From Sediminibacterium ginsengisoli (GTDB lineage Bacteria; Bacteroidota; Bacteroidia; Chitinophagales; Chitinophagaceae), in contig CAMAQW010000030.1 of the NCBI GenBank assembly GCA_945860335.1, positions 1 to 12,749 on the forward strand: DNA of 12,749 bases, read 5' to 3'. This document shows positions 6,983 to 12,749 of the stretch, piece by piece. A program made the translations under genes and the position numbers. The number at the start of each line of letters is the position of its first letter. Positions within the stretch are counted from its first letter, which is position 1. Under the pieces are notes generated by a model. The model saw only the letters and a program-made list of their open reading frames with translations, ran no database searches and had not been told where the DNA came from.

Positions 6983-7606
6983 GTGTATCCAATAATACTT
7001 GAACAATTAAGTCCAGAAATTTCATTGTGGATTCCAGATACTGAATCCGTTAAAACCCAATACGAAAATTTAAAGACGCAGGAACTACATGTAGATTTTC
7101 CGTTTTGGGCAAAAGTATGGGCTTCCTCAAAAGCAATGGTTACTTTTTTACAAGAAGAACCTAATTGGATAGAAAATAAGCAAGTATTGGAAATTGGCGC
7201 TGGTATTGGATTCCCATCGTTTTTTATAGCGCAGAAAGCGAGTAGCGTTATCATATCTGATTACAACAGTGATGCTGTTTCGCTTGCTCAAAAAAACATA
7301 AATCATCTCAATATTAATAACGCTACTGCAACAGTATTGGACTGGAATCATATACCTTCTGAGCTATTTGCAGATACTATTTTACTAAGCGACATCAATT
7401 ATAATCCTAGCGATTTTGATGCTTTGGTAATTTCAATTAGTTCATTTTTAAATAAAGGTTGCTTCGTTATTCTTGCAACACCCAATAGAATCACTGCAAA
7501 TCCTTTTATAGAAAAGCTAAGTGCATTTATACACAAAACAAAATATTATCCTATCATTGAAGGAAAAATAGAAAAAGAAATTGCTGTTTTTGTTTTGAAA
7601 AAATAA
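6983..7606 (+). CDS. Class I methyltransferase, protein-lysine methyltransferase (METTL21/MTF16)-like
   Basis: A 207-residue cytosolic SAM-dependent methyltransferase. The region before the fold, FPFWAKVWASSKAM (39-52), and motif I VLEIGAGIG (68-76) with acidic Asp93 in IISDYN are typical of the family 16 (METTL21/ETFBKMT-like) enzymes. Those enzymes also carry a D-x-x-Y motif after strand 4, seen here as DINY at 137-140. By analogy the target may be a lysine in a protein; this is inference. The start is GTG, 5 bases after the serine hydrolase stop. No ATG lies close in frame before the conserved region, so GTG is the sensible choice. The pair looks co-transcribed, although one product is exported and the other is not. 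The gene ends 15 bases from a convergent gene with no clear terminator hairpin between. Confidence 0.8.
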   Translation: MYPIILEQLSPEISLWIPDTESVKTQYENLKTQELHVDFPFWAKVWASSKAMVTFLQEEPNWIENKQVLEIGAGIGFPSFFIAQKASSVIISDYNSDAVSLAQKNINHLNINNATATVLDWNHIPSELFADTILLSDINYNPSDFDALVISISSFLNKGCFVILATPNRITANPFIEKLSAFIHKTKYYPIIEGKIEKEIAVFVLKK

Positions 7607-7621
7607 ATCACTTATTGTAGG

Positions 7622-8989
7622 CTATTTAAGCTTAGACTTCACAATTTCAGCATAAGACTTAGGCAACACCATTTTAAACCGGGTATAGGATGCTTCTGAA
7701 ATATTGTTAGTATCAAACGGAACATACTGCACATACATTTTATTTTCGCCCGCTATTCTTCCGTATTTATAGTCATAGGTAAACCAACCGTCTGGTTGCA
7801 ATGCATTTTTAGGTGTGTTGGTGCTTGGGATAGTTATATAAAATTGATTTTTTTGAATGGTAGCTGTGTTTGAAAGTGTACTGTTTTTCAGCACCAGATA
7901 AGCTTCTTTAGCGGTTTCAACAGATGGGTCTATCAATTCTACTTTTTCAACAAGATACTTCCTGTATCTGTATTCATTGTTGTTTTTATAATGATATAAC
8001 TCATTTAATACTGACGCAATCGTATCTTTTAGATACGGATAATGAGTGCATCCTAAAATAAGGGTGTTCATTGGCTTTGTAATTTTACCAACAATCATTT
8101 TTTCCAATAAACTTACCAGATGATACCGTACATAATTTGATGGATCATTTAATTGCATGTCTAAGCAACTTCCTTTATCGTCGTATTCGCATAACAACTT
8201 ATTACTAGAAGCATCAAACCTATAAGCACTCAATAAAGAAGTGTCAATGGTATACGTGCTATTTTTTAATGAAGGACCCTTGTATTCATTTCTAGCCTTT
8301 GTTAAGGTGTCTACATAATAACTCCAATCGCGGTCAATACTTTCTGCAAGTCCAAAACCGCCCTGACTAATTACCGACAACGCTTGCATACCTTTTTCCT
8401 TGGCCATGGTTTGTAAGGTTCTTGGATAACCATTTGAAGCAACCGTACCTGCAGTAGCAAAAACACCAATTGTTCCAGCGCCGCTTTTTTGTTGATAGGC
8501 AAGTGCTGCTTTTGAACCCGCATCAATAACACCAATTACGGGTACGTTTATAGATTGATACTCAAATTGATTTTTGATATCAGCTAAGGCATATGCAGTA
8601 GCGGTGTTACATGCTAATACAATCATTTTTACAGGAGGTTTTGTTGAGGCCTCCTGCAAAAAAAATTGCATATTTTTTTGAATATGCTCTTTTAGTAAAT
8701 CGGTTTTGTTGGCTGCAGCATAATTACCATAAGGCATATTTGCTTGGTCTGCTAAATACTGAAAGTATTCTTTAGAAAAATCGAGTTTTCCGTCAGACCC
8801 GGGTTTTCCAGTTTCATTATTAAATGCATCTAGTGTTAGTAAAGCTTCGAGCACTGTCAAACCACCTGTGCCAGAATCAAAAACACCGATAGGAAGCGAG
8901 GTTTTTTTATAAATTTTTGTTGCTTGAGCACCAACAATGATTGGAGCCATTATAGTCAAAAGACAAACAATAAAATAAATTCGTTTCAT
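7622..8989 (-). CDS. Exported glutamate/aspartate racemase-like protein with insertions
   Basis: A 455-residue protein that begins with a signal peptide (MKRIYFIVCLLTIMAPIIVG, probably cut just before or after AQA at 21-23) and continues as a cofactor-independent Glu racemase fold. Racemase hallmarks are clear: GVFDSGTGGLTV with Asp38-Ser39, YLADQANMPYGNY (79-90), the first catalytic cysteine Cys127 in LACNTATAY, and the second, Cys314, in LGCTHYPYL. Cytosolic MurI is about 265 residues with roughly 110 residues between its cysteines. Here there are 187, owing to an insertion at about 222-300, and the C-terminal part is about 60 residues longer. Export is unexpected, since MurI makes D-Glu in the cytosol for peptidoglycan. 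It might interconvert D- and L-Glu or Asp in the periplasm, or have a new substrate. I do not assign murI. It diverges from the gene at 9041. Confidence 0.85.
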   Translation of the reverse strand: MKRIYFIVCLLTIMAPIIVGAQATKIYKKTSLPIGVFDSGTGGLTVLEALLTLDAFNNETGKPGSDGKLDFSKEYFQYLADQANMPYGNYAAANKTDLLKEHIQKNMQFFLQEASTKPPVKMIVLACNTATAYALADIKNQFEYQSINVPVIGVIDAGSKAALAYQQKSGAGTIGVFATAGTVASNGYPRTLQTMAKEKGMQALSVISQGGFGLAESIDRDWSYYVDTLTKARNEYKGPSLKNSTYTIDTSLLSAYRFDASSNKLLCEYDDKGSCLDMQLNDPSNYVRYHLVSLLEKMIVGKITKPMNTLILGCTHYPYLKDTIASVLNELYHYKNNNEYRYRKYLVEKVELIDPSVETAKEAYLVLKNSTLSNTATIQKNQFYITIPSTNTPKNALQPDGWFTYDYKYGRIAGENKMYVQYVPFDTNNISEASYTRFKMVLPKSYAEIVKSKLK

Positions 8990-9034
8990 AATCTCTTTTT
9001 ATACAACTAATGTAATTAATTTTAATTTAATCTA

Positions 9035-9046
9035 GTTCATATGAAC
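9035..9046. repeat. 12-bp perfect palindrome across a start codon
   Basis: GTTCATATGAAC is perfectly self-complementary and contains the ATG of the DUF1801-YdeI-CDGSH gene. It lies in the 51-base divergent gap with the racemase-like gene. It could be a small operator or could lower translation by folding. Chance is also reasonable because the coding part is fixed by ATG AAC. Confidence 0.3.
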
Positions 9047-9688
9047 CCAACCGTCACTCAATATATAGCAAGTGCTAAACACTGGAAAGAAGAGCTACAA
9101 GCTATTCGTGAAATATTACTAGAAACAGAACTCATCGAAGATTTTAAATGGCGGACGCCTTGCTATACACACAACAATAAAAACATTGTGATTATTGCCC
9201 CGTTTAAAGAATATTTTGCACTAGCTTTTTTTAATGGCGCTGCTATAAGTGATTGTGGCAAATTATTAATAAAGGCAGGGGCCAATACACAATCTGGTAG
9301 ACAATTAAGATTTAAAGACAGTAAAGAAATTTTGAATCAAAAAGCCATCATTAAAAAGTACATAAAAGAGGCCATATCTATCCAATCCACAAATATCGTC
9401 GAGACCACAAAACCTGCAGTACCACTAGTTGAAGTACAAGAATTAAATACAATTTTTAAATCAGATGTGGCATTTAAAAAAGCATTTTTAGCATTAACCC
9501 CTGGTAAACAAAGAGGCTATCTCATTTATTTTTCAGGTGCCAAACAAGCAGAAACAAGGGTGACGCGTATTGAAAAATATAGAGATAGAATTTTAGCTGG
9601 TATTGGCATTACAGATTGCACCTGTGGTCTTTCAAAAAGAATGCCTAACTGTGATGGCTCGCATAAGCTTCGTACAGAAACTAGATAA
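9041..9688 (+). CDS. DUF1801-YdeI protein with C-terminal CDGSH iron-sulfur motif
   Basis: A 215-residue cytosolic three-part protein. Residues about 10-110 match the DUF1801 (YdhG-like) fold, with FKWRTPCYTHNNKNIVIIAPFKEYFALAF cores. Residues about 132-188 match the YdeI/OmpD-associated tail, with ALTPGKQRGYLIYF and RVTRIEKYRDRIL. The last 25 residues hold a complete CDGSH motif: Cys193-x-Cys195, then Ser198, Pro202, Cys204-Asp-Gly-Ser-His208. In mitoNEET-type proteins these three Cys and one His hold a redox-active 2Fe-2S cluster. A cluster here is therefore likely, while the role of the whole protein is unknown. Some Bacteroidota relatives may share this tail, but I cannot check. An SRPBCC gene follows after 5 bases, suggesting an operon. 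The start ATG lies in a palindrome. Confidence 0.85.
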   Translation: MNPTVTQYIASAKHWKEELQAIREILLETELIEDFKWRTPCYTHNNKNIVIIAPFKEYFALAFFNGAAISDCGKLLIKAGANTQSGRQLRFKDSKEILNQKAIIKKYIKEAISIQSTNIVETTKPAVPLVEVQELNTIFKSDVAFKKAFLALTPGKQRGYLIYFSGAKQAETRVTRIEKYRDRILAGIGITDCTCGLSKRMPNCDGSHKLRTETR

Positions 9689-9693
9689 TTGAA

Positions 9694-10107
9694 ATGAACT
9701 TATTAACTGTTCGAGCCACCATTAAGGCTCCCCTAAATAAGGTTTGGAACTGCTGGACAGAAGCAGCACAGGTGCAACACTGGAATTTTGCCAGTTCAGA
9801 TTGGCACTGCCCTGCGACTTCTAATGATCTGATAGTGGGTGGTGAATTTCATTACACCATGGCTGCCAAAGACAATAGTGAACAATTTGATTTTTGGGGA
9901 ACCTATCAAGCAATAGAAATTAATAAAAGTCTTGAGATAGTACTAGGTGATGGAAGAATAATGAAAGTACTATTTGATGAAACACAAGAAGGCATCGTTG
10001 TAACTGAACAATTTGAGCCAGAAAATCAAAATCCAATTGATTTGCAACAAGCAGGCTGGCAAATGATTTTAGATAATTTTAAAAATTATGTAGAACAAGG
10101 CACGTAA
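9694..10107 (+). CDS. AHSA1/SRPBCC (START-like) domain protein
   Basis: A 137-residue cytosolic protein made of one SRPBCC helix-grip domain. The start LLTVRATIKAPLNKVWNCWTEAAQVQHWNFASSDW is the usual AHSA1-type opening, and GGEFHYTMAAKD, FDFWGTYQAIEIN and the end region QQAGWQMILDNFKNYVE complete the fold. Such proteins bind hydrophobic ligands or act as small stress-related or chaperone-associated proteins; no ligand can be named. It starts 5 bases after the CDGSH-containing gene and is probably co-transcribed with it. It ends 8 bases from the stop of a convergent methyltransferase gene, with only an AT-rich run (AATCTTTT) between and no hairpin. Fairly sure of fold, not of role. Confidence 0.85.
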   Translation: MNLLTVRATIKAPLNKVWNCWTEAAQVQHWNFASSDWHCPATSNDLIVGGEFHYTMAAKDNSEQFDFWGTYQAIEINKSLEIVLGDGRIMKVLFDETQEGIVVTEQFEPENQNPIDLQQAGWQMILDNFKNYVEQGT

Positions 10108-10115
10108 AATCTTTT

Positions 10116-10736
10116 CTAGTTAGCAAATTTATCAAAAGCACAAAAGACAAAATTTTGAATAGCTCCCGAAGGTGTTATATGATCTTCTCGCTTACATTCA
10201 ATATTTCTAAATTGAGCTTCTTTAAATTGTTCTTTTAGCGAAGTTTCATAGTATTGTTTAATATTTAATCCGCTACACTTAGTTGGTCCATCAACCGAAA
10301 ATGTACCAATGATAACCTTATCATTTGCTAAATTTTTGACAACTTCAACATACTTTGCAATATCAGTTGCATTGGTTTGAAAGTGAAACGCAGCTCTATC
10401 ATGCCACAAGTCATATTTGCGATTTGATTTAAAATCTAAGATATCACCTACAATCCAATTTATTTTATTAGCGTGTTCCCCCAATCTATTTTTTGCACGA
10501 ATGATTGCTGCTTCTGAAATATCCAAAACAGAAATATTAGAATATCCCTCAGATAATAAATAATCAACTAGTTTACTATCACCTCCACCAACATCTATAA
10601 TTGAAGCATCTTTTGGTATATGCATGCTTTTGATAAATGTTAAAGAGATAGTAGGCTCTTCTTGTGTCCAACTAACCTCATGAGGTTGCTTTGTGCTATA
10701 AATATTTTCCCAATGGGACTTCAATTGTTGATTCAT
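10116..10736 (-). CDS. Class I SAM-dependent methyltransferase
   Basis: A 206-residue soluble methyltransferase. SAM motif I is IIDVGGGDS at 46-54, with acidic Asp72 in VLDISEAAI, GDIL (97-100) as motif III and WHDRAAFHF at 111-119 as motif IV. The N-terminus HWENIYSTKQPHEVSWTQEEPTISL resembles the METTL12/EEF1AKMT4-like small methyltransferases, some of which act on protein lysines, and also the TPMT/TehB group. The substrate cannot be decided. It is convergent with the SRPBCC gene and lies 113 bases beyond the DinB gene on the same strand. No good promoter box was found in that gap: TTTATTTG and TTTTG stretches are present but badly spaced. It is probably transcribed alone or by read-through. 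Confidence 0.85.
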   Translation of the reverse strand: MNQQLKSHWENIYSTKQPHEVSWTQEEPTISLTFIKSMHIPKDASIIDVGGGDSKLVDYLLSEGYSNISVLDISEAAIIRAKNRLGEHANKINWIVGDILDFKSNRKYDLWHDRAAFHFQTNATDIAKYVEVVKNLANDKVIIGTFSVDGPTKCSGLNIKQYYETSLKEQFKEAQFRNIECKREDHITPSGAIQNFVFCAFDKFAN

Positions 10737-10833
10737 AGTACAAAACTGATATTATAAATAATCAAATTCTGTAACTAAAGTCACAAATAAAAAGTCAGCA
10801 AAAATTGTAGATGGCTCTCATAAGCTACTCAAC

Positions 10834-10850
10834 AAAAACTAATCGTTTTT
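10834..10850 (-). terminator. Weak hairpin after the DinB gene
   Basis: AAAAAC (10834-10839) and GTTTTT (10845-10850) form a 6-bp stem around a 5-base loop, starting at the DinB stop codon. Read on the minus strand it ends in a T run, as an intrinsic terminator would. It has only one G-C pair and would be unstable. It is the only terminator-like structure seen at the end of the right-hand operon. Confidence 0.25.
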
Positions 10851-11362
10851 TAAATACTATACCGCTCCTTAAGTATATGCAAATGGTGTAAAGCATGGCC
10901 AAAAATGATGAATCCTAGTGCATTGACAGAAATTGGTTTATCGCTTGCAGTACCCAAGCTTTTCATTTGATCATCTGTAAAGGAAGCAAATAATAAGTTG
11001 GTAGATTGTCTTACAACACGCCATTCAACTAACATGTCTTTCCAATTTCTATTGGCAGCTGTTGCATTGTTGGCATACTCATTTTCATCAAATCCTGGAA
11101 TGGGTGTTTTTTCTTTTCTAGAAATGGCAAGTGCCCGGTAGGCAAATATGCGTTCTGTATCAATTACGTGTTGAAACATTTGCTTAATAGTCCATTTGCC
11201 AGGCGCATAAGCATAATTTATTTTTTCTAGTGGAATAGCATCCCAAAACTCAGTGATACGTTGATTGTATTGTTGAACTAAAATAGCGTAGTCTTTACCA
11301 CTTGTGTAGTTGATGTATGTTTGGTAAAAACTACCATACTCGGTTTTATTGGGTCTTGACAT
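10850..11362 (-). CDS. DinB-fold (DinB/YfiT superfamily) protein
   Basis: A 170-residue soluble four-helix-bundle protein. The metal-site pattern of the DinB family is visible: His65 in MFQHVIDTERIFAYRALAI, and His156-xxx-His160 in GHALHHLHILKERY, which usually hold one divalent metal. The middle motif APGKWTIKQ (53-61) is also typical. Members include thiol-dependent transferases that use bacillithiol or mycothiol, but many have no known reaction, so no enzyme name is given. The gene begins 5 bases after the stop of a secreted-protein gene and is the last of a packed minus-strand run. The cytosolic product next to exported ones suggests shared transcription rather than a shared complex. Confidence 0.88.
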   Translation of the reverse strand: MSRPNKTEYGSFYQTYINYTSGKDYAILVQQYNQRITEFWDAIPLEKINYAYAPGKWTIKQMFQHVIDTERIFAYRALAISRKEKTPIPGFDENEYANNATAANRNWKDMLVEWRVVRQSTNLLFASFTDDQMKSLGTASDKPISVNALGFIIFGHALHHLHILKERYSI

Positions 11363-11367
11363 CTTAA

Positions 11368-11862
11368 TTAGTTTACGGATTTATATAATAAATATTCGTT
11401 TCTTTTAATCCACTTTTCTGTACCATTAAATTTTACTTCCTTAACAATAGAGAATGTATTTGATTGCAACAGATAGATATGTCTTAAAATAGCTTTTTTG
11501 TTGTCATTTCCATCAACTCCATCTTTTTCTGTTACCATTTTGAAACCAATGGATGCGTCTTTTGTAAATGCTACTATTTTATCCGTTCCAAATAAATCGT
11601 TTGTGATGTAGGTAGTGTCCTTGGTATTGGCGTGCGGCTCTTTTGGATATTCGTAAGCCATGATATAACCTTTTTTATTTGCCGTTAAAGCAATTTTAAT
11701 ATTGGCTAACATGGTAAATGGTTGACCTGTTGAATAGTCTAGATAAGTAAGTTTGCCCTCCCATGTTCCAACCGAATTAGATAAATCGTTTATTGCAAGT
11801 CGCTGAGCATGTGAAAATCCGCAGATAAATATCACTAGAATAAATAAAATGTATTGTTTCAT
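11368..11862 (-). CDS. Secreted protein of unknown function (calycin-like?)
   Basis: A 164-residue protein with a clear signal peptide (MKQYILFILVIFICGFSHA, cut before Gln20). Cys14 within it is not in a lipobox, so a lipoprotein is unlikely. The mature part is rich in predicted beta strands. It opens with SVGTWEGKLTYLDYSTGQPF and ends with EKWIKRNEYLLYK, a layout reminiscent of small lipocalin-like or heme-binding-like barrels, in which GxW begins the first strand. This is only a structural guess. There is no catalytic motif I can name. It probably stays in the periplasm. It lies 7 bases after another secreted unknown and 5 before the DinB gene. Confidence 0.75.
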   Translation of the reverse strand: MKQYILFILVIFICGFSHAQRLAINDLSNSVGTWEGKLTYLDYSTGQPFTMLANIKIALTANKKGYIMAYEYPKEPHANTKDTTYITNDLFGTDKIVAFTKDASIGFKMVTEKDGVDGNDNKKAILRHIYLLQSNTFSIVKEVKFNGTEKWIKRNEYLLYKSVN

Positions 11863-11869
11863 ATAAAAA

Positions 11870-12463
11870 TCATTTCAATTTTTTGCTTTCTGCAACTAAA
11901 CTTCCGCAAGGTATAAATGCAGTATCTTTTCCTATTGAAATTTTATAAAATAATTTTTCGCCTTTTAATACTATTGATGCGCGTGCAGACCCATTAATTT
12001 CGTGCATAAATACAGGGATATAAAAATAATAGTCCTTTTTAGGATCAATCGTTTTTTTCAAAGTTTTTACCTGCTTCGTGTTATCATTTAAAAGAAATTC
12101 TAAACCAGTTAGTCCATAGTTGAATAACTGTTCTTTTTTATGACTCATTGTGTCTTTAGGAAGTAATATTTTGATATGAGCATCTGGAGATTGTAAATAA
12201 GTAATATCAGGAAACGTAAGCTGTAATTTAATGGGTGCGGATGTTTGATTTTGTATACGCGTCCAAAATACGACATGACTATATTTAATGCCTTTCAAAT
12301 TGTATTGACCACCTCCTTTGGGTAAGCTATGCGTAAAAATCACATCCTTTTGGTTAGCAAAGGAGTACTTAACTTCTGTGTCAATCCAATTTCTTATTGG
12401 ACCAACCTGTCCATCAGCGCTTATATAAAACAGAGATAGAATGAATAAGGCTGAAATTTTCAT
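11870..12463 (-). CDS. Secreted protein of unknown function
   Basis: A 197-residue protein that I do not recognise. Residues 1-18 form a signal peptide (MKISALFILSLFYISADG), followed by Gln19. The mature chain alternates hydrophobic and polar residues, as in a beta-sandwich. It carries a KGGGQYNLKGIKYSHVVFW stretch (49-67) and several Lys-rich turns. One cysteine (Cys186, in IPCGSL) is near the end. There is no membrane helix after the signal peptide and no known catalytic motif. The ATG at 12463 is chosen because it starts the signal peptide directly, 6 bases after a 35-codon membrane ORF. The neighbouring gene downstream is also secreted, and the two may act together in the periplasm. Confidence 0.7.
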   Translation of the reverse strand: MKISALFILSLFYISADGQVGPIRNWIDTEVKYSFANQKDVIFTHSLPKGGGQYNLKGIKYSHVVFWTRIQNQTSAPIKLQLTFPDITYLQSPDAHIKILLPKDTMSHKKEQLFNYGLTGLEFLLNDNTKQVKTLKKTIDPKKDYYFYIPVFMHEINGSARASIVLKGEKLFYKISIGKDTAFIPCGSLVAESKKLK

Positions 12464-12469
12464 TTTGAT

Positions 12470-12577
12470 TTACAGGAAAGACTTTATTACATCTCTGAAA
12501 ATCAAAAATAGAAATACAATTACACCCACAATAATTTCGTTGCGGTACTTTTTAACAAATTGAGATAGTTTATCCAT
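12470..12577 (-). CDS. 35-aa single-helix membrane peptide
   Basis: A short minus-strand frame of 35 codons plus a TAA stop. It begins MDKLSQFVKKYRNE, a basic amphipathic start, then has one hydrophobic stretch IIVGVIVFLFLIF (residues 15-27) and ends RDVIKSFL. That is one clear membrane helix. Support for a real gene comes from its place: 6 bases after the stop of the upstream membrane ORF and 6 bases before the next ATG, the same spacing as elsewhere in this run. Its function is unknown; small helices like this often steady or tune a larger membrane protein. Its short length means that chance cannot be excluded. Confidence 0.6.
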   Translation of the reverse strand: MDKLSQFVKKYRNEIIVGVIVFLFLIFRDVIKSFL

Positions 12578-12583
12578 AAAAAT

Positions 12584-12749
12584 TTATTTGTCATTCAACC
12601 CTATGCCAAATCCAAACATGGCAGCAACAAGCGCAAGATGAATTATTAAAACGACTTTTTGCCAAGTAGGTCTTTCATTCCATTTTTGCTCTGGATCAAA
12701 TGGATCAAATGCCATTCCAATCACTAAAGACGCTGCTGCTTGCATATAA
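12584..12749 (-). CDS. Small membrane protein, possibly cut by the window edge
   Basis: An open minus-strand frame runs from the right edge to a TAA at 12586-12584. If the ATG at 12745 is the start, the product is 53 residues. The frame is open above it, so the gene may be longer. The visible protein has AASLVIGMAFDPFDPEQKW, then a hydrophobic segment VVLIIHLALVAAMFGFGIG that should span the membrane, and ends LNDK. The family is not recognised. It is followed after 6 bases by the 35-aa membrane peptide, which supports both as real genes in one operon with the secreted proteins downstream. Confidence 0.55.
   Translation of the reverse strand, partial: YMQAAASLVIGMAFDPFDPEQKWNERPTWQKVVLIIHLALVAAMFGFGIGLNDK
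12692..12709. repeat. Two tandem 9-bp copies
   Basis: TGGATCAAA is present twice in direct succession and encodes the repeated FDP-FDP in the small membrane protein. It is in frame, so it probably arose by slippage inside the coding region. Confidence 0.7.

Noticed and set aside
7607..7621. Shared terminator between convergent genes
   Set aside because: No stem of useful length can be formed in or around the 15-base gap.
10737..10849. Promoter for the methyltransferase gene at 10116-10736
   Set aside because: TTTG and TTTATTTG occur but the spacing is about 8 bases, too short for a -33/-7 pair, and the other TTTTG is too close to the start.
1..12749. Mobile element, phage or CRISPR content
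   Set aside because: No transposase, integrase, terminal repeats or regularly spaced repeats were found; gene types and base use look even across the window.

Overview
This window looks like chromosomal DNA from a low-GC member of the Bacteroidota, perhaps a Chitinophagaceae or Sphingobacteria-like relative. That placement is inferred from AT-rich codon use, the near absence of Shine-Dalgarno sequences before the starts, signal peptides cut just before a Gln (…A|Q or …G|Q), and the kinds of proteins encoded. Coding density is very high. Every gap between genes is shorter than 150 bases, so no stretch over 300 bases lacks a gene. I saw no tRNA, rRNA, CRISPR array, insertion sequence or integrase.

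Left part (1-5740, all minus strand). Reading in the direction of transcription: an anchored M20 metallopeptidase, a small four-helix membrane protein, then a compact arsenic cassette of arsR, arsM and an arsC-type reductase. A TIP30-like NAD(P)-binding protein follows, whose start overlaps the arsC stop by 4 bases, then a secreted class C beta-lactamase-fold serine hydrolase, and the 5' end of a DUF3050 gene that runs off the window. A near-perfect 26-bp inverted repeat touches the arsR start codon and is the likely ArsR operator. No arsenite efflux pump (ArsB or Acr3) lies in the window. The visible chemistry is therefore arsenate to arsenite (ArsC), then arsenite to methylated arsenicals (ArsM), under ArsR control.

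Middle (5826-10107, mostly plus strand). A second, different secreted serine hydrolase is followed after 5 bases by a GTG-started methyltransferase that resembles protein-lysine methyltransferases. On the minus strand lies an unusual glutamate-racemase homologue with a signal peptide and large insertions. Diverging from it is a plus-strand pair: a DUF1801-YdeI protein ending in a complete CDGSH iron-sulfur motif, and an AHSA1/SRPBCC-type protein.

Right part (10116-12749, minus strand). A lone class I methyltransferase is preceded on the chromosome by a tightly packed run. In transcription order this is a small membrane protein (at least 53 aa, running to the window edge), a 35-aa single-helix membrane peptide, two secreted proteins of unknown function, and a DinB-fold protein. 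Spacings of 5-7 bases suggest one operon. Overall the window is mostly housekeeping and envelope genes plus one arsenic-response cassette. The points most worth a second look are the exported racemase homologue, the thiol-rich ArsR and ArsM, the CDGSH fusion and the two small membrane ORFs.
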